Shown here in pieces: positions 11,694-22,968 of a stretch of DNA of 64,000 nt. The notes beneath the pieces were generated by a model. That model ran no database searches. It was not told the origin of the DNA and saw only the letters and a program-made list of their open reading frames with translations. The first letter of the stretch is position 1, and every line of letters starts with the position of its first letter. Position numbers and translations under genes: made by a program. Source of the DNA: Polytrichum commune (taxonomy: Eukaryota > Streptophyta > Polytrichopsida > Polytrichales > Polytrichaceae); contig OX485803.1 in the NCBI GenBank assembly GCA_950295325.1, forward strand, positions 29,999,554 to 30,063,553. Reading direction: 5' to 3'.

Positions 11694-11986
11694 TGCAGGG
11701 CAAATTCCAATATAAATTCCAGGACAAACAAACACCACCAAGTAATTCTCTCAAATTGATAGAGTTTGAGACATATTATATTAAACTAAATCCTCCCCTC
11801 TTTTGTCGCCAACATAATATGCAATGGTCCTGCAACATGGTCCATTCTCACTTCACACTATGCTTGAGGGCCCATGACTACATGAAACGGCTTTCCCAAC
11901 ACCCATGGTACGGCCTTTGGATATGAGAGTCAAGGGTCCTCACCATTACATGGTCACGGCTCTTGGCTCATGTGTGAAGTGGCCCT
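11694..11986. repeat. Partial copy of the 47.4 kb hAT-like element
   Basis: Closely similar, base for base over most of its length, to 47728-47997. It ends in gtgtgaagtggccct, the same right terminal repeat as the 47 kb copy (gtgtgaagtgaccct). No matching left terminal repeat is visible upstream, so this is a right-half copy, truncated or with a diverged left half. Non-coding. Confidence 0.75.
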
Positions 11987-12662
11987 AACCTAATGGACGT
12001 GCTTTACTATAACTTAACTTTCATTCTTTACAAGTTTCTGCCGCATGTCCACTCCAAATAAGGCCTCTATTTCGTACTATGATAATACAACGTGGATTCA
12101 AGCTGAGGACCCCAAGGAATAGTAAAGGGTCAAGCCTTGAACCGGCGAATTTCCGGGCCACCCTGCGAAGCGGAGGCGGAATTATGAAGCTTGGCAGCCT
12201 ACCAATTCACCGGGTCACCCGGCACGGTGGCGGGTCTTCGTTTTGTTTGGAAGCTAATTGGGTTGGCCGGGGCAGTGAGTGTGTCAGTGTGAGTACTGGA
12301 GTACTACTACGCAACTTTCGTCGTCCTCTAGCTCCCGAAATAGAGCGTCGCGGTAGAGATGGAATCGCACGACTCCATGTCCAATTCATCTCTCTTCTAT
12401 AATCATTTCATCTCTATTCTTTAAGGTAGCTACCATTTTATCATTGCATCAACAGATGAAAATTTCCAGATCTCCACCGACACGTCACAAGTTGCGTCGG
12501 AGTGGTGTCGCCTTGGCTCCCCTTCTCCCGTAAGTCAGCTGCAACAAGAAGCCAATTCGGTTGAGCTCGGCGATGGAGATTTGAATTTTCTGCACAATCT
12601 TATCGTATTTTCTAGGTTACCTTTTAGATCCGGTTGCAACATTCTCGTTCTCGTTGTTCTCG

Positions 12663-12714
<52 letters not shown>

Positions 12715-15330
12715 GTCGCTGGAGTGTCACCTCGGATTTCTGATTCATCGTTGTACGTGATCTGTAGAAAGGTTGAGGAGTTTTTTCTCAAGTGGGCGAA
12801 GTGTTTGCTGCAAGTGGAGGGGAGGAGTATTGTGTGCGTTTGAAGCTGATCGTTGTAAGAGTGGCGTGGAGGTGGGAGTGGTGATCTATGAGCGCAGATC
12901 GGAGCGAAGAAAATTGGACTGAATTAGACGTCCACATTTGGGTGGAAGGAAATGAGGACAATGCGCATGTGTGAGGTCCCGGGAGCTTAATAAGTGACTA
13001 TCCTCTGGAAATTCGATCTTGAAAGGTTAGTTGTCACGTTTCTATTTCTTGTTCAACCAGATGAAGTCACGGTACGAGGTTTCAGGATCTGGTCACTCCT
13101 TATTTCTTGATTGGCGTTTAAACCTCAGATCAATTTGCTGAAATCATGTAGACGAAGGCGTTTGAGGTTCACCGTCTCAGTCACCTTTTTTTTACTTGTT
13201 CGTGGTTGAAGGATTTCGTTCGTGTTTTGGTTTTCCGATATTGCTCCTCTTGATTTGGAAGCTAAAATTATGATATACGCCACCCCGTGGATTCATGTGA
13301 ATGAAGGTGTTCGAGGTTCAACGTCTGAGTCAGCTATTGTCATCTGTTCGTGATTGAAGATGTTTCTTCATTGTTTGGTGTTCTTTGTTCGCGATTGGAG
13401 AATTTCGTTTATGTTCTGGTTTTCTTCTCGGTCCGTGCACAGCGCGGTCGTTAGTTTGAGATCACTGAACCTAGCCTGTATTGTTCCTTTTGATGTGGAA
13501 GCAAAAATCATGATATAGACCGCGCTATGCATTCAAACATTGTAGGTGCAGTCTGCGATTGGTGATCGACAAATCAGGGCTGAATAAATTAGTAAGATCG
13601 GCCTACACATGCTGCTTTGCTTCTTGTTGACAGAAGGTGTATTTTCTTATACATCTATTGGCGGACGTCAACTTGGAATTTAACTGTCATAGCAAACATC
13701 TCTAAGAGTTGAAGAAATACACAGGCAAGAAAAAAAATGTTTTGAAGGTTTGTCACGATTCCTCCAGACTTCCGACACTAATCTGAAGGCTTTAACGTGC
13801 GCATACAAGTCACTGACCTTGAATCGAAGAGTGGAGTTTTTTGGCTCTGAAGTTCAGGAGGTCTGTATTGAGCACCCGAAATGAGCAGATAATTTTGTTC
13901 TGTAGCGACGATAGATCTATTCTCAGTTCCAGTGCAAGTAAACTGGGCCTGTAATTTGGTAGCAAGTCTTGCACTGAGAAATCCTGGCAGATATTCTTCC
14001 AGAGGCTTGACAAAAAATTAGGAAGTTTACTCATCAAAGTGTGTCTAGCAGCAGTACAAAAAACTTTTATTTTGAGGCATACGAGTCTGCACACAAACTC
14101 CTGGCCCCTAGAAGCGATGTGCTTTAGATCGATGGCTTTAGAGAAGGCGTTGTTGAGTCGTATTGACTTGAGCATTTGGTCGAAGCATGAACAAAGAGAA
14201 CATCACTCCGACACATGAGGGTTTTAAAAATTCATTTAGAAGGAGTGCCCTGCAATAACCAATGGTCTCTAGTTGCCTTATGATACTCTCATACGTCAAA
14301 TATGTCGTTCCTTGGGCCATGCGATAATTTTTGGGACTCTCTTTAGTATTGATCAAGTATGTCATAACAGGTCCTGTCTGCGATCCTACATCCTTGTGAG
14401 AAGCGGAGTCTGAAGAGTGTGTGCATCCAAAGCTTGAGAAACATAGTGTCGGAAGTCAGGTGGAATCGTGAAGAACCTCCAAAAGATGTATTAAATCTTC
14501 GATGACGAAGATAACATAGTAGATGAGAGCTCGCTGAATCTAGAAACTCATTGTAGAGTAAATTTATTTTAGAATTCGTCTCTCCTTTAGATTTTGAAAT
14601 AGGCAATTGGTCCTTCTTGGTTGTTGTTGTTCGTTCCATGAACGCGCTTCGACAAATCTGAGAAACCGAGTCATTTTGTAGAAGGTGTGAAGAATCTTGC
14701 ATTAAGGAATGCAACTTGGAATCTCGCCCTGATTTTCTTGGTTTTAAATCTTAACCATTTCACCCAACTCTATTCATTCAGTTTGACGATACCATTTACT
14801 ATGTCTTTGCGTCAGCCATGACAATGCCATCTAGTGAGTCTCTCCAGTTGTCTCATAAGACCTTTGTAATCTTCAACTTCTGAATGAAATCAACATGTCA
14901 AGCTCTATCATTTGGAATCGTTTTGTAACTGTTCTGGCGACTTATAGACAATTCTGCCAGGTATACCTTTGCAATTCCTCTGATTTTCTCGAGAGTGAAC
15001 CATTTATAAGCTTTGAGTCCCCATGCGGTCGACTGATGCTGTTTTCTTTCCCGACACGTCCTTGTCAATGTTGTACTAAGGATATCTGGAGATTTGTCTG
15101 TCGACCTTCACATCCATTTCTTTTGGTTGATTTTTTGTGTATGAAATTCTCATAAGCAGATAGTTACCGTGCTGTTGAATTGCAATAATTAAAAAATTTA
15201 ATGGAGGGTGCCTTCAGCCAGGTAGAGCTTGCTCCGCCATCTGACACATAAATTCATGCTCAGGTACAATATTTTGAGTATAACACTCGTCCCTGTGACT
15301 GGCTGGTGTATTTCTTAGATTGGCGCCATT
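11987..15330 (+). promoter_or_regulatory. Promoter and probable leader intron of the W-repeat protein gene
   Basis: No long coding frame fits here. The stretch 12.1-12.9 kb is GC-richer and pyrimidine-rich, as plant promoters and leaders often are. A good donor (aaag|gttagt) lies at about 13025, and a good acceptor (tatttcttag) ends at 15319, eleven bases before the ATG at 15331. A leader intron of about 2.3 kb is inferred. Inside it, 13150-13290 and 13300-13520 are an imperfect direct duplication, and a block at about 13738-13790 returns inverted at 14437-14485. Transcript data would be needed to place the start. Confidence 0.4.
12659..12715. repeat. (GTT)n microsatellite
   Basis: About seventeen GTT triplets in a row, probably in the leader or promoter of the downstream gene. 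Confidence 0.95.
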
Positions 15331-18300
15331 ATGGCATCTCGGAGCTGGATCTTCTTGCTTGCGCTTTTATGTTGCACATCCCTGTCGCTGGCCGATTCGA
15401 GGATCAGAAAGTATGGGCCAACTGAGATCAAAGCCAAGCAGCAAAATGAGCACCTCGGGAGGACCCTGTTGCAAGAGATGGGAGAACAACATTGGCAGCC
15501 AGAAGAGAAGAAAGAGGAACGGGGACCTGGGGGAAAATGGAGTGTAAATGCAGAGGATAAGAGAGAAGATTGGCAGCCTGAGGTCAAGAATGACGAGTGG
15601 AAGACAAACGCGAACAAAGAGGAATGGAAGCCAGAAGCAAGAGAGGAGTGGAAGAATGAGGGCAAGAACGAGGGGTGGAAACCGGAAGAGAAGAAGGAAG
15701 AGTGGAAAGCTGAGGTGAAACAAGAGGATTGGAAAACTGAAGAGTGGAAGGCTGAGGAAAAGAAAGAAGAATGGAAGTCAGAAGAGAAAAAGGACGAGTG
15801 GAAACCAGAAGAGAGGAAGGAAGAGTGGAAACCCGAGGAAAAGAAGGACGAATGGAGATCAGAAGAAAAACATCAAGAGTGGAGAGCTGAGGAGAAGAAA
15901 GAAGAGTGGAAACCAGAAGAAAAGAAGGAAGAATGGAAGCCCGAGGAGAGGAAGGAAGCAGAAGGTTGGAAGAGTGAGAAAGTCGAGTGGAAACCAGAAG
16001 AGAGGACGGAAGATCGGAAATCCGAGGAGAAGAAAGAGGATCAGTGGAAAGGCGAAGATAAGATAAAGTGGAGACAAGAAGAAAAGAAGGAAGAGTGGAA
16101 ACCAGAAGAGAAGAGGGAAGATTGGAAGGCTGAGGAGAAGGAAGGATGGAAGGCCGAGGAGAAGAGGGAGGAGTGGAAACCAGAAGAGAAGAAGGAAGAG
16201 TGGAAAGCCGAGGAGAAGAGGGAGGAATGGAAACCAGAAGAGAAGAAGGAAGAGTGGAAACCAGAAGAGAAGAAGGAAGAGTGGAAAGCTGAAGAGAAGG
16301 AGGGATGGAAAGCCGAGGAGAAGAGGGAGGAGTGGAGAGCTGAAGAGAAGAAGGAAGAGTGGAAAGCCGAGGAGAAGAGGGAGGAATGGACACCAGAAGA
16401 GAAAAAGGAAGAGTGGAAAGCTGCGGAGAAGACGGAAGGATGGAAAGCCGAGGAGAAGAGGGAGGAGTGGAAACCAGAAGAGAAGAAGGACGAATGGAAA
16501 GCCGAGGAGAAGAGGGAGGAATGGAAACCAGAAGAGAAGAAGGAAGAGTGGAAAGCTGAGGAGAAGAAGGAAGAGTGGAAACCAGAAGAGAAGAAGGACG
16601 AATGGAACTCTGAGGAGAGGAGGGAAGAATGGAAGGCCGAGGAGAAGAAGCCAGAGTGGGTACCGGAAGAGAAGAAGGAAGAATGGAAAGCAGAGGAGAA
16701 GAAGGAAGAGTGGAATTCGGAGGATAAGAAGGAAGAATGGAAGGCCGAGGAGAAGAGCGAAGCGTGGAAATCTGAAGAGAAGGCTGAGGAGAAGAAAGAA
16801 CAGTGGCAACCAGAAGAGAAAAAGGAAGAGTGGAAGGACGAAGAGAAGAGAGAGTGGAATACAGAAAGGAGGGAAGAATACAAAGCCGAGGAGAAGAAAG
16901 AAGAGTCGGCACCACAAGAAACGAAGGAAGAATGGAGAGTCGAGCAGAAGAGAGATGATAAGGCCGAGTATAAGAGAGAAGAATGGCAGGCTCAAGAGAG
17001 TACGGAAGATGCGGGGACTCAGCTGAAAAATAACGAGTCTCAACCTGAGGATAAGACAGGAGGTAGGGAATTTTGGCAGGCTGAAGTCAAATCTGAGGAA
17101 GGGGCGTGGAAGCAGTCTGAGCAAAATCCAAAGATTGGAAACCACGAGAGAAAGGAAGAGCAAAGGTCAGAGGCAGATGGGGAGGAACGGAAAACTGCTG
17201 ATTTCAGACAAATACAGTTTGAGAAGGAAAAGTATAGCTTCGGAGGCAGAACAGATCAACTTGAACATGCAAAACAAGAGGAGGAGAGGCAAGTTGTAAG
17301 GGAGGGTGATGAGATGAAGGAGTCCATGGACTCAAATACTGGTGCAGGTGATGTGCAATTTCATAAACACGACCTCATTACTGAAGAGAATAAGGAGCCT
17401 CTGGAAGTGGAAAAACATGAAGTAGCCACCGGACATGGATTAGAGTCGACCTTAGCAGAGCATGACCAGGGAAACTCAAAATCGGAGATACAAGCAGATG
17501 AAGACACAAGACCGTTATTGAGTCCAACAGGACCAATATTGGCGGAGAATTCGGAGGTCAAGTCAGGAGATGAATTGAAGGAACAAACAAATCTTGCTGA
17601 CAACGCTCACATTGACAGCAGTGAGAAGGTAGAGGGTGATCAGCCTAAATCCGAGTCCAATCTCAGTTCTACTTCAGAACCTACTAGAGGAAGTATTGGA
17701 GCTCCGGGGGATGTCCGGTTTGATGTTGAAGACATACAAAACCTCCCATCAAATTTCGTGGGGAGCTCCCTGAATGGAACCGTGAATTCTCCCTCAAACC
17801 AGGCAGCTCAGTCTTTCGAAAGGGTCGACCAAGACCTAACCAGCACTCTTATGCCCGCTATGGGAGGGCAACATTATGCTCCGATCATTGCATCCATGAT
17901 CTCTTACTGCCTCTTGCTTCTACCCGTGGCAGTCATCTTTTCTCTCTGGGAGAAGGTATGGGAGTTTATAACCTTACAGAGAGCTCTTCTGTTTTTGAAC
18001 TTCTACCTATCTCTCTACTTTGCGGTGCTGTTAGTAGTAGCTCTAGCTTTGGGAGCCGAACCTATGTCAATTCTACAGAAGTCGTCTCCAACCAGTTACT
18101 TGATTCTACAACTGCTACAAGCCCTGTTCTACATCATGTACTTGATTCTTCAGACAGCGGATATTTATATAACGTGGGCTGATGGAAGCCGCATTGTGAA
18201 GTTGTCAGCAATCAGTCAGATAGGAGTTGGATCCTTTATAGGTCTCCACTACTATGTGACCGTGTTCAATAGAGCCACACAAGGATTGGAGCCGCAGACA

Positions 18301-18423
18301 TCCTGGGCAGCATATGCATTATACAGCATGGCTTTCATGGGGTTGTGCTTAGTCGCAAGGATCAGGCATGGAAAGAAATTGTACGGTGATTCGGAGGATG
18401 AGGGTACATGTAAGAAAAATTGA
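15331..18423 (+). CDS. Secreted/membrane protein with W-centred E/K nonapeptide repeats and five C-terminal membrane helices
   Basis: Intronless coding frame of 1030 codons. The start is supported by a clear signal peptide (R-S-W then FLLALLCCTSLSLA, residues about 5-21). Residues about 54-555 hold roughly fifty tryptophans, mostly at a nine-residue spacing, consensus EEWKxEEKK with x = P, A or S. This part should be extended, highly charged and non-globular. Residues 556-840 are acidic and of low complexity with fewer repeats. The last 190 residues are different: five hydrophobic helices at about 848-872, 884-908, 922-946, 957-979 and 991-1011, followed by a short charged tail. The helix domain looks conserved and functional; the repeat arm looks like a recent minisatellite expansion. 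If the signal peptide is cleaved, the repeat arm would face the lumen or cell exterior. Family not recognised and no function assigned. Expression is likely, since such a long frame stays open. Confidence 0.85.
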   Translation: MASRSWIFLLALLCCTSLSLADSRIRKYGPTEIKAKQQNEHLGRTLLQEMGEQHWQPEEKKEERGPGGKWSVNAEDKREDWQPEVKNDEWKTNANKEEWKPEAREEWKNEGKNEGWKPEEKKEEWKAEVKQEDWKTEEWKAEEKKEEWKSEEKKDEWKPEERKEEWKPEEKKDEWRSEEKHQEWRAEEKKEEWKPEEKKEEWKPEERKEAEGWKSEKVEWKPEERTEDRKSEEKKEDQWKGEDKIKWRQEEKKEEWKPEEKREDWKAEEKEGWKAEEKREEWKPEEKKEEWKAEEKREEWKPEEKKEEWKPEEKKEEWKAEEKEGWKAEEKREEWRAEEKKEEWKAEEKREEWTPEEKKEEWKAAEKTEGWKAEEKREEWKPEEKKDEWKAEEKREEWKPEEKKEEWKAEEKKEEWKPEEKKDEWNSEERREEWKAEEKKPEWVPEEKKEEWKAEEKKEEWNSEDKKEEWKAEEKSEAWKSEEKAEEKKEQWQPEEKKEEWKDEEKREWNTERREEYKAEEKKEESAPQETKEEWRVEQKRDDKAEYKREEWQAQESTEDAGTQLKNNESQPEDKTGGREFWQAEVKSEEGAWKQSEQNPKIGNHERKEEQRSEADGEERKTADFRQIQFEKEKYSFGGRTDQLEHAKQEEERQVVREGDEMKESMDSNTGAGDVQFHKHDLITEENKEPLEVEKHEVATGHGLESTLAEHDQGNSKSEIQADEDTRPLLSPTGPILAENSEVKSGDELKEQTNLADNAHIDSSEKVEGDQPKSESNLSSTSEPTRGSIGAPGDVRFDVEDIQNLPSNFVGSSLNGTVNSPSNQAAQSFERVDQDLTSTLMPAMGGQHYAPIIASMISYCLLLLPVAVIFSLWEKVWEFITLQRALLFLNFYLSLYFAVLLVVALALGAEPMSILQKSSPTSYLILQLLQALFYIMYLILQTADIYITWADGSRIVKLSAISQIGVGSFIGLHYYVTVFNRATQGLEPQTSWAAYALYSMAFMGLCLVARIRHGKKLYGDSEDEGTCKKN
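15490..16995 (+). repeat. 27-bp coding minisatellite (nonapeptide repeats)
   Basis: Tandem units of about 27 bp, core gaagagaagaaggaagag then tggaaa, encode EEWKxEEKK. Units in the middle (about 16090-16600) are nearly identical and alternate between A-type and P-type, suggesting higher-order duplication of unit pairs. Outer units are more diverged and some have lost or gained residues without breaking frame. Because the units are almost free of stop-complement triplets, all antisense frames are open too. Confidence 0.95.
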
Positions 18424-20248
18424 TTTCTTGCTGTTCGGCTATAAGTTCCTTGATCATCTTCTTCGTAGAAGAAAAAGAAGATGGTGAGTAAAGTAGATTT
18501 AAATTAGTGATACCTAATAAGTAGGGTGACTAGGTATCGCATGTAGATTTATGTATTGAGTTAGACAATGATAGTAATTTACATGATTCGCTTGTGTGCA
18601 GCTGCAAAAGAGGCTGTCCTATAAGGTGTTTGTTCTTAATCTCAGATGGATTGTTCAATACTTATTGATCATGCCAAACTTGTTGATAATTGTAATCAAT
18701 GTGAACGATCTTCCAACATGATCCTGAGTATTGGAACAGGTGTCAGGTCACCAGTTAACTGAGATGAAGTAAATCTAGTGTTTGTGTTGCGCTCGGAGGA
18801 AGATGGTAGAATGTCGAAGGTGAGGTAATCAGATGCAGGGCCTCAATGCAAGTGGAATGCCCTCGAATTTGCTATGACGAAGTTGAAGCTAAATCTCAGT
18901 CTGGAGAATTCGGAGCTGAGCACTGAACAATGCGAATGAATTGACCAACTTCGCCATTTATCCGCAATAGAACTCAGGGAAAAGAGAGCTGATCAGAAGT
19001 TGTCACCCTATATAGGAGTCTGACGATGTCCGGGATTCGCAGAACAATGCGAGCACACCAAGAAATCAAATTAGTGACATGTGAGTAGTGGCAAGTCTCG
19101 TGAACCTTCTCAAATTCGTGGGTGATTAACTATGTTCGATCACAATTACTGATGATGTAGGGATCACAGTAATTTAGTCGGAACTTGTGAAGATGAGGTT
19201 GTCAGCGATGGACAGATTTCCAAAAAAGAGCAACAATGTGAAACACTTCAAATTCCGGGACTTCTCAAGGGCAGAGGGTGCTTAAACCAACACTTCAAAT
19301 GATTTTTTAGCCTATTTTTTGGATTCCATTTGGCTTAGTGGTATGCAAGATTGAAAGGAAATGGGAATGACGTTGATTTTAGAATCTGGGAAGCCAAAAG
19401 GCTAATGGGATTGAAAGTACATCAAGATGGTTTCAACCGGTTAATTTCCTTGAGTGGCAGAGTGCAGTAACCTCTATGAGATAGAGACTAATGTCAACTT
19501 GATGATCCGATTGAAAGAAAGACTGATTAATCTCATTGGCTTAGGCATAGTAGAAACATGAATACAAATATAGTGTAGAGGATGCTCTATTTCATCTTGT
19601 GCTAGAATGTACTTTCCATGTGGAATTCAAGAGGGTTTCAACAAATGTAAGATTGACACATGCCAAAACTTGGGGGGAGGGGGGGGAGAAACGTTTTTCA
19701 CGAGATAGAGAGCCTCTATAGTACCACATGATTTTAAAGTCGCTTACCCCTAGCTTTCTAATTCCCCCCTTGGACCCACACTTTTTCCCTCCTTGCAAAC
19801 GGCTCCCAAAACAGCTCCCGGGTTTGGTCCAAAATTGCCCCTGCACAAACACCAACATTCCACCCAATAAATTTTTGAACCCTTATAACTTTTGCATGTG
19901 GGATCTTAAAAAGTTCATATGAGTAACACACCCATAGCTACAATCTGATGCTTGTCCAAATTGAATCCCATTTTTGAAACCATCCAACTTTCCCCACTTT
20001 GCACCAGGGACATCCAAACGGTCTAATGTGTGTGTTGGATAGGAGATTAGGAGTCATGCATAGGTGTTGATTTTAAGAAGGTGTTGGTTATAGCACTACT
20101 TTGAATGGTTGATTGATGTGGATGTGAGGTATGTCAACACATCTTACATTCACATCTAACAAATGCAGATGACGTCCACAACCAACACATGTGGATAGCG
20201 TTATACACACCCATGAAGTCACATGCAACACAACATTCTTGAGTGGTG
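18424..20248. other. 3' flank and gene-free spacer
   Basis: The first few hundred bases are presumably the 3' UTR of the repeat-protein gene; a small hairpin (atcttcttc...gaagat) lies at about 18457-18482. No gene is seen further on. A run of G (19671-19687) interrupts the AT-rich spacer. Confidence 0.4.
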
Positions 20249-20389
20249 TACACTAAATGCTTCGTTTAATGCCATATGGTAATTTACAAGGAATGACAAA
20301 TAATCCTAAGTGTACATGTAGTGTTGGTTTACAATAAGTATTGAGCATGACAAATAGAATAGGTGACACTAAATACAATATTTAGTGTA
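20249..20389. mobile_element. MITE, TACACTAAAT ends, about 141 bp
   Basis: Starts tacactaaatgc and ends tatttagtgta, giving inverted ends of about 25 bp with mismatches. The interior (ggaatgacaaa..., ...attgagca.gacaaat) is shared with the longer element at 41609-41987, so both belong to one family and this is a shorter form. Confidence 0.65.
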
Positions 20390-21351
20390 GTGAGTGTTAT
20401 CCCTCAATAAGCATCTTGGAGAGTATCCACTTGCTCAGATTCTTTTTTGCAAGTTCTTTTGAACCTTGGTAAATGGGAGAAGGCTTTGTCCGAAGATCGG
20501 TTACTACCAATGGGGTGCCGACTAATTAGAGCTTGTCACTTGACTATGCTTGGCACTCTCACTCATGCATATAATCAAGGTTTCGATTCTTGGTAGCTGA
20601 ACATAGCTCATCAGCTGAGTAATGTTATGTTCTTGACGCTAGCATTGAAAGAGAGTCAATGCACGTGCTAAAGAATGTTTCAAAGAACTCTACATCAAGA
20701 CAAAATGAACTCTTGTACTGCACATGCACACACACTTGGCTGAACCTGATCATGTTGGAAGTTGCATTTATACTTGAATGCAAGTTGTGTGGGGGAGCAG
20801 CAAATTTCTTTCAAGCAATCTCGGATCAAATTAATCAAGTGAACAGGTTCCTAGAGTTCTTATTCTCGAAGCTAGAATTGAAAGAGGGAGTCATTACGCG
20901 TGCTTAGCAACGCTACAAAGAAATCTACATGGAGCAAACCCCATTGATTCAAGCTGACCAGTACAGCTGCATGTGGTTCTTTGAACCCAGAGGGAAAAGT
21001 ATTTGAAAGTCAGACATAGTTTTGTGAGAATTCTCAAAGACACAGTCCAGGTCAACATCAATCTTGATGTGTACATGAATGGGCAAGGACATCCTTCACA
21101 TCGGCTTAGTTGTACATACCCAAAAGGAACTTAAATATATTCCTGGATAGAATGTTCTTAACAGTTTGATGCCTTCATACCAGAATAGTCCCACGCCTGG
21201 TGGACAACGGAAAAAAGGAAGAAGCGAAAAGAGAATCTTTTGTACATAGGGTTTGGCCCAAAACACTACCGAGGGCAAACGAAAAATCTATAAACTACCC
21301 CATATGGTACAACAGCTTAAAAGTAGAAAAAAACTAATCACAGAGGGATCA
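20390..21351. repeat. Spacer with a duplicated 80-bp segment
   Basis: The stretch at about 20630-20710 (gctagcattgaaagag...) returns at 20858-20940 (gctagaattgaaagag...) in the same orientation with moderate divergence. The part around 20597-20630 (catcagctgagtaatgttat) matches one end of the MITE at 53931-54076. No gene is seen. Confidence 0.5.
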
Positions 21352-22968
21352 TCATATTTGCATGGCATCCAGGTTGCTCACAATCCACTTGTCATTCTTC
21401 CCCTTATGGAGCACATTATAGTCGTGCACCAGGGCATACTTCATGTCAATCACTGGTGCCTCTTCTTCAACCTGCGGAGGAATGTCACAAAAGGTTATTC
21501 ATCAAGCATTTTTAGCAATAAATCCTTTATGTACCAGACAACAGTAATTTACTCAACCGTCATTGCTACACTGAAGCTTCCAAATAACAACCTTCACAAA
21601 ATGTGACAATTTATCTACATATATATGTATATAGATACATACATACCTACAGTCACTAGACTCACACTACACTTTACTCATTTTCTTTATTAGGGCCAGT
21701 TCACGTGGAGTCCCAAGTCCCAACATGGAGGCAAAATCCCAACTTTTGAGCCTCAAGAAAGCATTTAAATATGGTTAATTATCAAGAAGGTCGAATCTTG
21801 ATTCTTTTAAGGTAAAAAATTCATTTGACTTGTGTTGAGAGTTGAGTCTAGCTTTTTGCTCGACCCAACTATCAACACAAGTTCCGAGCCTCACCTCCAA
21901 AAAGTGTTGCCATGTGGACATCCATGTCATGCTTGGGACTTAGGACTTGGGACACGTGTGAAGTGATAAGTCCCAACTTCCATGCTCTCAATGGCTGAGA
22001 TTGCACAGATTGACCTCAAGTGACTTGGGACTTAGGACTTGGAACCCCCTGTAAACCAGCCCTTAGGTTCCTAACAGTCGAGTAGGGAGAACTTCAAAAT
22101 GAGAACGTTTTCAGATACGAGGACCTCTAGATTTACTACACGAAACAACAAACAAGAGAAAGCCTCACTTTTTCTGATCCAAGCTTGTGAACAAAGCAGT
22201 AAGCATCATACCAATTTTGTAGGGAGGGCGTCCATAGCCCTTCTTGTTGACTTGGGTAGTTCGTAAATGATCTTGTCAACAGGCGGAACATCAACAGGCG
22301 GAGCATCTGTAAACCATAACACCAGTGGCAGGATTAGGTAAGATTTTTATCCTGACTCTGACTATGAAATCTACAAAGAACCACCTCCCTGATTATTTCC
22401 CGGGACATGGTGCTCTTTAAAGAAGAGGTGGGAAACGGTCCATATCTAGAACTACAAGAAGATCAAATTATCACAACTGCTGAATTGCAAAGTAGAAAGA
22501 ACAGAGGAGAGAATTTCTGTTGACAATAAGGATAAATCTGTGAGGTTGGCAAGTGGCAAGCGAACGTACCAAGTTTTGGTGGAGGCTTGGTTGGTGAGAG
22601 CGCTTTAACAAAGCGATGTACAAGTAGCGCGACAATCACACGACGCCTGAAGGATGGCGCCTTCCTGCGACGCACAAGGTTTCGGTTCCTCCTCCGACGC
22701 ACCAGGAATCGCACTGCGTCGACACAGAGTTTAAAAGTGCATATTACATCCCTGCAAATGTTTTTTTTCACCTGCACCAATAAAGAAGAAACACTAAGAG
22801 CCAAATAATTAAAATGAAGCTCCACAACAACTTATGTCCCCTTCTTGGCACTTTAAATTAACCAAGCAGTTGTTGCTCAAGGTTAAATGACATCCTCACC
22901 CGATTCCGCGGTGCAGGCCTCTGTATCAATGCCTTTTCCTTCACTACGCCACTCTTAGTTAATTCCAT
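21352..22968 (-). CDS. Small basic protein of unknown family, four exons (154 aa)
   Basis: Exon model on the - strand: 22968-22863, 22713-22570, 22306-22212, 21471-21352. All introns are GT-AG and phases agree (465 bases, 154 codons plus stop). Exon 2 is Arg-rich (LVRRRRNRNLVRRRK) and runs into a hydrophobic stretch (VIVALLVHRFVKALSPTKPPP). Exon 3 has a V/P-rich piece and then KSTRRAMDALPTKL. Exon 4 is the best-looking coding segment (IDMKYALVHDYNVLHKGK, WIVSNLDAMQI). The gene at 38622-39654 shares intron 2 position and phase, the STRRAMDALP block and the hydrophobic-KALSPTKPPP block, so the two are paralogs. The exon 1/exon 2 junction is the weakest point: a better donor at 22899 gives phase 0 and has no matching acceptor. 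Coding could also begin further upstream, since the frame is open to about 23058. No known family recognised. A TIR element sits in intron 3. Confidence 0.6.
21692..22063. mobile_element. Short hAT-like TIR element inside an intron
   Basis: Left end agggccagttcacgtgg and right end ctggtt...accagccct form inverted repeats, extended inward by cccaagtccc on the left and its complement gggacttggg/gggacttagg on the right. It lies within intron 3 of the - strand gene 21352-22968. A second copy of the same family (gaggcaaaa.tcccaacttttgagcctcaag) is at 28669-28925. No coding capacity. Confidence 0.7.

Noticed and set aside
12634-12843. Frame with a run of cysteines
   Set aside because: The cysteines are a translated (GTT)n/(TGT)n microsatellite.
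13810-14714. Three - strand frames of 75-123 codons
   Set aside because: No domain or splice pattern; they fall within the probable leader intron of the + strand gene.
15584-17163. Antisense open frames of 443, 434 and 280 codons over the repeat gene
   Set aside because: They arise because the 27-bp units lack stop triplets in any antisense phase. Their translations are S/L/F/P low-complexity strings, and the + strand has the signal peptide and membrane domain.
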